Assembly: GCA_963921425.1 (NCBI GenBank)
Contig: OY992836.1
Location: forward strand, 12,927,304-12,991,303
Reading direction: 5' to 3'
DNA from: Dryas octopetala
Taxonomy: Eukaryota > Streptophyta > Magnoliopsida > Rosales > Rosaceae
Length of the DNA: 64,000 bases
The number at the start of each line of letters is the position of its first letter. Position 1 is the stretch's first letter. The notes under the pieces are model-generated. The model worked only from the letters and a program-made list of their open reading frames with translations. It did not search any database and was not told the origin of the DNA. A program made the translations under genes and the position numbers. This document shows positions 60,073 through 64,000 of the stretch, one piece after another.

Positions 60073-62399
60073 ATGGGGGAGCATAGCCATTCTCTCCGTG
60101 ATGAAATCAACCCATCAAGCTTTGGTGATAAAATTACTGTTCTAAGCATTGATGGGGGAGGAATTAGAGGCATTATTCCTGGAACCATATTGAGTCTCCT
60201 TGAATCAAAACTACAAGTATGCAAATTTAGGACTCTCTCTCTCACTCACACACACACACACAACTATTTGGTCACAGCCAATATTGAAGGAAATGTTAAA
60301 ACTTAACTAGTATCAGTAGCAACAGTGTTAATGTGACACTTCTAGTTCAGAAAATGTGTCTTAATTTGCCTCTTTGGGATCATGTATAATCAGTGTGTAC
60401 GTAGTAAGTAGTGTTTGTTTTGTTTAGGAACTGGATGGAGAAGAAGCCCGAATTGCAGATTACTTCGATGTGATTGCAGGAACCAGCACAGGAGGACTAA
60501 TAGCAGCCATGTTGGCAGCACCTGACCAAAAAAAGAGACCCCTTTTCAAGGCCAAAGAAATTGTTCCATTCTATCTCAAGCATTGCCCCAAAATATTTCC
60601 TCAATCCAGGTTTTAATCAATTTGATCTCTGGCTGTGTGTGTGTGTGTATTCACTCTAATACTTACAATTTTGTTTGTGACAACATATATAGTGGCCTAG
60701 TTATGAGAATAAAAGCCTTAACGGGACCAAAATATGATGGCAAGTATATTAGAAATTTACTTCACAAGGTACTTGGAGCTCGAAGACTGCATGAAACTGT
60801 AACACGAATTGTTATACCTACATTTGACATCAAATTGTTACAACCTACTGTCTTCTCAACCTTTGAGGTATGTAGTATACTCAATAAGTTGCACATACAT
60901 ACTTATATATGTAGACAGCTAGCAGCATTACATTGAAAATGTTCACATGTTAAAACCATGATATCTATGTTGCATGCAGGCAGAGATGGATGCTTCTGTG
61001 GATGCATTGCTATCAGATGTTTGCATTGGCACTTCTTCAGCTCCAACTTATCTTCCATCTCATTATTTCAAAACTAAAGACTCAGGAGGAAATGAAAGGG
61101 AATTCAACCTTGTTGATGGTGGGGTGGCAGCAAACAATCCTGTAAGATACAAATCCTTCATTCTTTCATCCAAAAAATGCTAACGTTAGTTGTGGGTGTT
61201 AAACTCATAGGTAAAGTTTATTCTTGAAATCCAGCTTTCAAGTAAAGGACTAAAGGGTGTCCATGTACTTAGATGCTACATATTCAAAACGTAACCAGGT
61301 AATGTGGGACTGTGCTAACATATACTACACCCCTCCTACGTCCCTCTTACAATGGCCACATGATCGGAACATAAGAGGTGAATATAAAAGAGACATGTTA
61401 TATACACCCGTTGTATGTAAGAATTTCTCCCTTAATTGATTAAATGGTTCGTTTTTCTTTACTTGCCAGCATTTCGGAAAAGGGTCTAGTCCATATATCC
61501 CCATCGCAATCGTTACCACTTCAGCCAAAACCCGAGTGACAGAATAGGAATTTCAAATTTTTAGTGTTTCCTTTTCTTATTTACCCTGATAATATGATCT
61601 TGTTTACATATATAGATTAGGTATGCATGCTTAACTATACTCATATGGAATCAATTTCGTGATTTGAATTGGAAAGGCATTGCTGGCAATGAAGCCAACA
61701 GGGACGGTGTTCCCAGGCGATCCAAATGCTCTGCCTTCACCACAAAGTCTAGACTATGGGAAATACCTTGTGCTCTCTCTAGGCACTGGAACTTCAAAGA
61801 TAGAGAAAAAGTTCGATGCAAAAATGGCATCAAAGTGGGGGATTTTGGGCTGGCTTTACTCGGATGGCCATTCCCCTCTAGTTGATGCATTTACATTTGC
61901 CAGCGGAGACATGGTTGACCTTCATATGTCCTTGATTTTCCGCTCCATTAGATGTGAGCACAACTACCTTCGTATTCAGGTACTTTGATAAGTTCAACCC
62001 CTCAATTGCATTCACTAATATGTACTACATTTATTGACCACATTATTGATCAAAAACATGTAATTGCAGGATGACACGTTAAGTGGGGACATATCATCGA
62101 CCGACAAGGCAACAAATAAGAACATGGAGGAGCTTATAAAGACTGGTGAGAGTCTGTTGCATAAACCAGTTTCCAGGGTGAATCTTGATACTGGGATTTT
62201 TGAACCAGCTGGAAATGAAGGCACCAATGAAGAAGCCCTCACTAGGTACGTAGTAGGTGATCACTTAAATAATCAAACTACTTTGAATTTGTATATAAGC
62301 ATTAATTAGTTGTCGCATGCATATGGCAGATTTGCAAAATTGCTATCGGAGGAAAGAAGACTGCGCAAGGGAAGATTACACCAAGGCTCCTCCAATTGA
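60073..62399 (+). CDS. Patatin-like phospholipase (lipid acyl hydrolase)
   Basis: Hydrolyses acyl groups from phospho- and galactolipids; related plant proteins act in defence and membrane turnover. Seven exons by eye: 60073-60216, 60428-60609, 60693-60867, 60980-61141, 61677-61979, 62070-62245, 62330-62399; 403 codons, all in phase, near the usual 400. Signatures: the oxyanion loop [13 protein letters not shown] (about 25-37), the nucleophile elbow GTSTGG with the catalytic Ser (about 70), and the Asp of the Ser-Asp dyad in [10 protein letters not shown]. Also present: [38 protein letters not shown]. No signal peptide is apparent, so a cytosolic form is likely, as in the PLP2-type group. The gene appears intact. 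The acceptor at 61677 (GAAAG|GC) lacks a strong pyrimidine tract but gives the expected spacing. Confidence 0.9.
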
Positions 62400-62677
62400 C
62401 ACATTAACACTACCTTACTACAAATTTACAAGGGATTCATGAATCATGACCCTATACTTGTGAAGTGAAATTAATTATTATATGCAGTCATTTCAATCTT
62501 TTTCTTCCAATTCTAAGAAAGATAAATCCTGAATTGTCTCAACCAAAACTCGCCGCTTCTATCAATCAATGCACACAAATATGCAGCTAGAAGTTGACTA
62601 CTCAACATTTGAAGCCCAATCCAAGCTGTAAAATCATATTGTTTGACACATGATGTGTACTTGCAAGTTTATTGATT

Positions 62678-62745
<68 letters not shown>

Positions 62746-63724
62746 CTGAAGATTGCTTGTGCATAGTAGAAAACTTGGTTCGATACACTTTATTAGCGGA
62801 TAAGCATTGTATTGTTGTGTAATTGAGGGTGACTTCCTTCTTTGAATGATGCCTCATATTTTTATAGAGGTGTTGTAAACTATTATTATTCCCTTTGGTT
62901 GTATACTTGTATCTACGATCCTTTTATGACTTTCCTGGTTATGCTGAAATTTAAATCCCTTTATAATATAGGAAATAGCTAGGACCATTTATCTCTAAAT
63001 TAAACTAATTGGTAATATGAGTGGGGAGACCACTATGCAAGGTCTTAATTTCCTAATGTTGGATTCTCTTTCTCAACACGTCCCCTCACATATGACATCA
63101 CTTAGATCAAACACATAGACAACATATGTTAGGTGATGTGAGACCACATGTGGATGTTTGGCTAAACACGTGAACTTGGTTTGATACCATAGAGTAAATT
63201 TGAGCATATAACTCAAAATTAATTGGCAATAGGTAGGGAGATCCAGAGAGCTTCTATAATAACTACAATCATTATATGTCATCAACAAAAAGTTATTACT
63301 TTTTGATAGATCGCTCAAGTAAGTGGTAATAAGTGGTAACTTTTTGTCCATAAATGATAAGTTTTTGTGGACGGCATACAATGACTATAGTCATTATAGA
63401 ATCTCACGGAGATCCAATACTTAATTATGATAAACCATGCCTTCATTTCTTGATACTTGATTCTCTCTCTCAAAACAGGTGCTGCTAAAACTCTTTCCTT
63501 ATTGGGCACTATTTATGATTTGTGGGATGACAACATGATCTTGGTATGCCTTGACAGTCAAGACTTCTACTTGCACCCATACTCTTATGTTTGCCCTCGC
63601 TTGGCATCCTCACCTCGTCATGGGCCGGCCCCTTATCAAGGGCCTCTCATCATTGAATGGCTCGACCCAAGATCTTATGCATTTTGGGCCGACCTTCTTG
63701 TCATGGACTGTAACTCCTATGGGC
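62400..63724. other. Intergenic, repeat-like
   Basis: Starts with the 3' flank of the patatin gene. The stretch from about 62985 to 63480 has wording common in plant dispersed repeats (AATTGGTAATATGAGTGG, TTTGATACCATAGAGTAAAT, AACTCAAAATTAATTGGCAA), but no ends were found. The open frame at 63457-63762 is not recognised. Confidence 0.4.
62685..62741. repeat. (CT)n microsatellite
   Basis: About 28 uninterrupted CT units downstream of the patatin-like gene. Confidence 0.95.
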
Positions 63725-64000
63725 AGGGACGGATCCACATACAAAGGTGGGGGGTCGTCTGACCCCCCAGTAGCCAGCTGAGAAGCCCATAACATGCCAT
63801 CTCTTTGGACGGCGACCCCCCGAGTGTTTGGACGGCGACCCTCACGGCCTCACTTTTCTCAAGCTAAGAGAAGCCGCCCCAATCGAACTGGTTCAAAACA
63901 GTTTCAATAGCTAGCCTTCTTCCTTCTTAGAGTGAGAGCTGGTGAGTGGCGATGATTTGGATGCTTAATGAGTAGTGAGAGAGAGTGAGAGCTGAGAGTT
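63725..64000. mobile_element. Left end of a possible hAT-type element, cut by the window edge
   Basis: CAGGGACGGATCCACATACA followed by GGTGGGGGGTCGTCTGACCC is typical of the ends of plant hAT elements (CAGGGGCGGA...). A GGCGACCCCC word repeats at about 63810 and 63833. The other end and the TSD lie outside the window, so this is tentative. Confidence 0.45.

Noticed and set aside
1..64000. tRNA, rRNA or known microRNA precursors
   Set aside because: No cloverleaf-type sequence with matching B-box words, no rRNA segment, and no mature sequence of the conserved plant miRNA families was noticed; a covariance-model scan would be needed to be sure.

Overview
The window reads as nuclear DNA of a flowering plant, a eudicot and plausibly a woody Rosaceae-type genome. 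The lineage is inferred only from protein resemblance and repeat style. It is AT-rich. Genes carry many short exons with GT-AG introns, plus two GC-AG introns. About a third of the window is DNA transposons with readable terminal inverted repeats (TIRs) and target-site duplications (TSDs). I saw no rRNA, tRNA or CRISPR. Exon coordinates were assembled by eye from splice signals, reading frame and family knowledge.

Left part (1-21,100): a minus-strand B3-domain protein gene (1988-5181) with an in-frame tandem exon duplication; a frameshifted DUF1262 fragment (7336-7579); minus-strand GEX3 (7708-11072); a plus-strand membrane protein gene of the At3g27390 type (12628-16402); a 386-bp hAT MITE (18410-18795); and a minus-strand CDK-inhibitor gene, KRP/ICK (19761-20899).

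Middle (21,100-46,900): no host gene recognised. It holds a 958-bp foldback MULE, a 408-bp MITE, a 3.4-kb MULE with a second 1.6-kb MULE nested inside it, a PIF/Harbinger MITE, a 7,025-bp CACTA element (TSD TAG) with a five-exon TNPA/Transposase_24-type gene, a 200-bp MULE MITE, an RNase H-like relic and long (GA)n tracts. A diverged repeat family with a near-palindromic motif (TGTGACTGTTCGACA type) recurs at about 6.7, 30.0 and 33.2 kb.

Right part (46,900-64,000): the most interesting locus. The promoter, exon 1 and exon 2 start of an organellar methionine aminopeptidase gene (MAP1D) are duplicated, about 1 kb per copy. A complete E-class PPR coding sequence lies between the copies and is fused in frame to the upstream copy, so it gains the MAP1D presequence. 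The downstream copy has a nonsense codon in exon 1 and has lost the in-frame ATG of exon 2, while the MAP1D catalytic exons (51,807-56,919) look intact. Exon 1 of the upstream copy joins either the PPR exon or MAP1D exon 2 in the same phase, which predicts one presequence shared by alternative splicing. A patatin-like lipase gene (60,073-62,399) follows. The window ends in what looks like the start of another hAT-type element.
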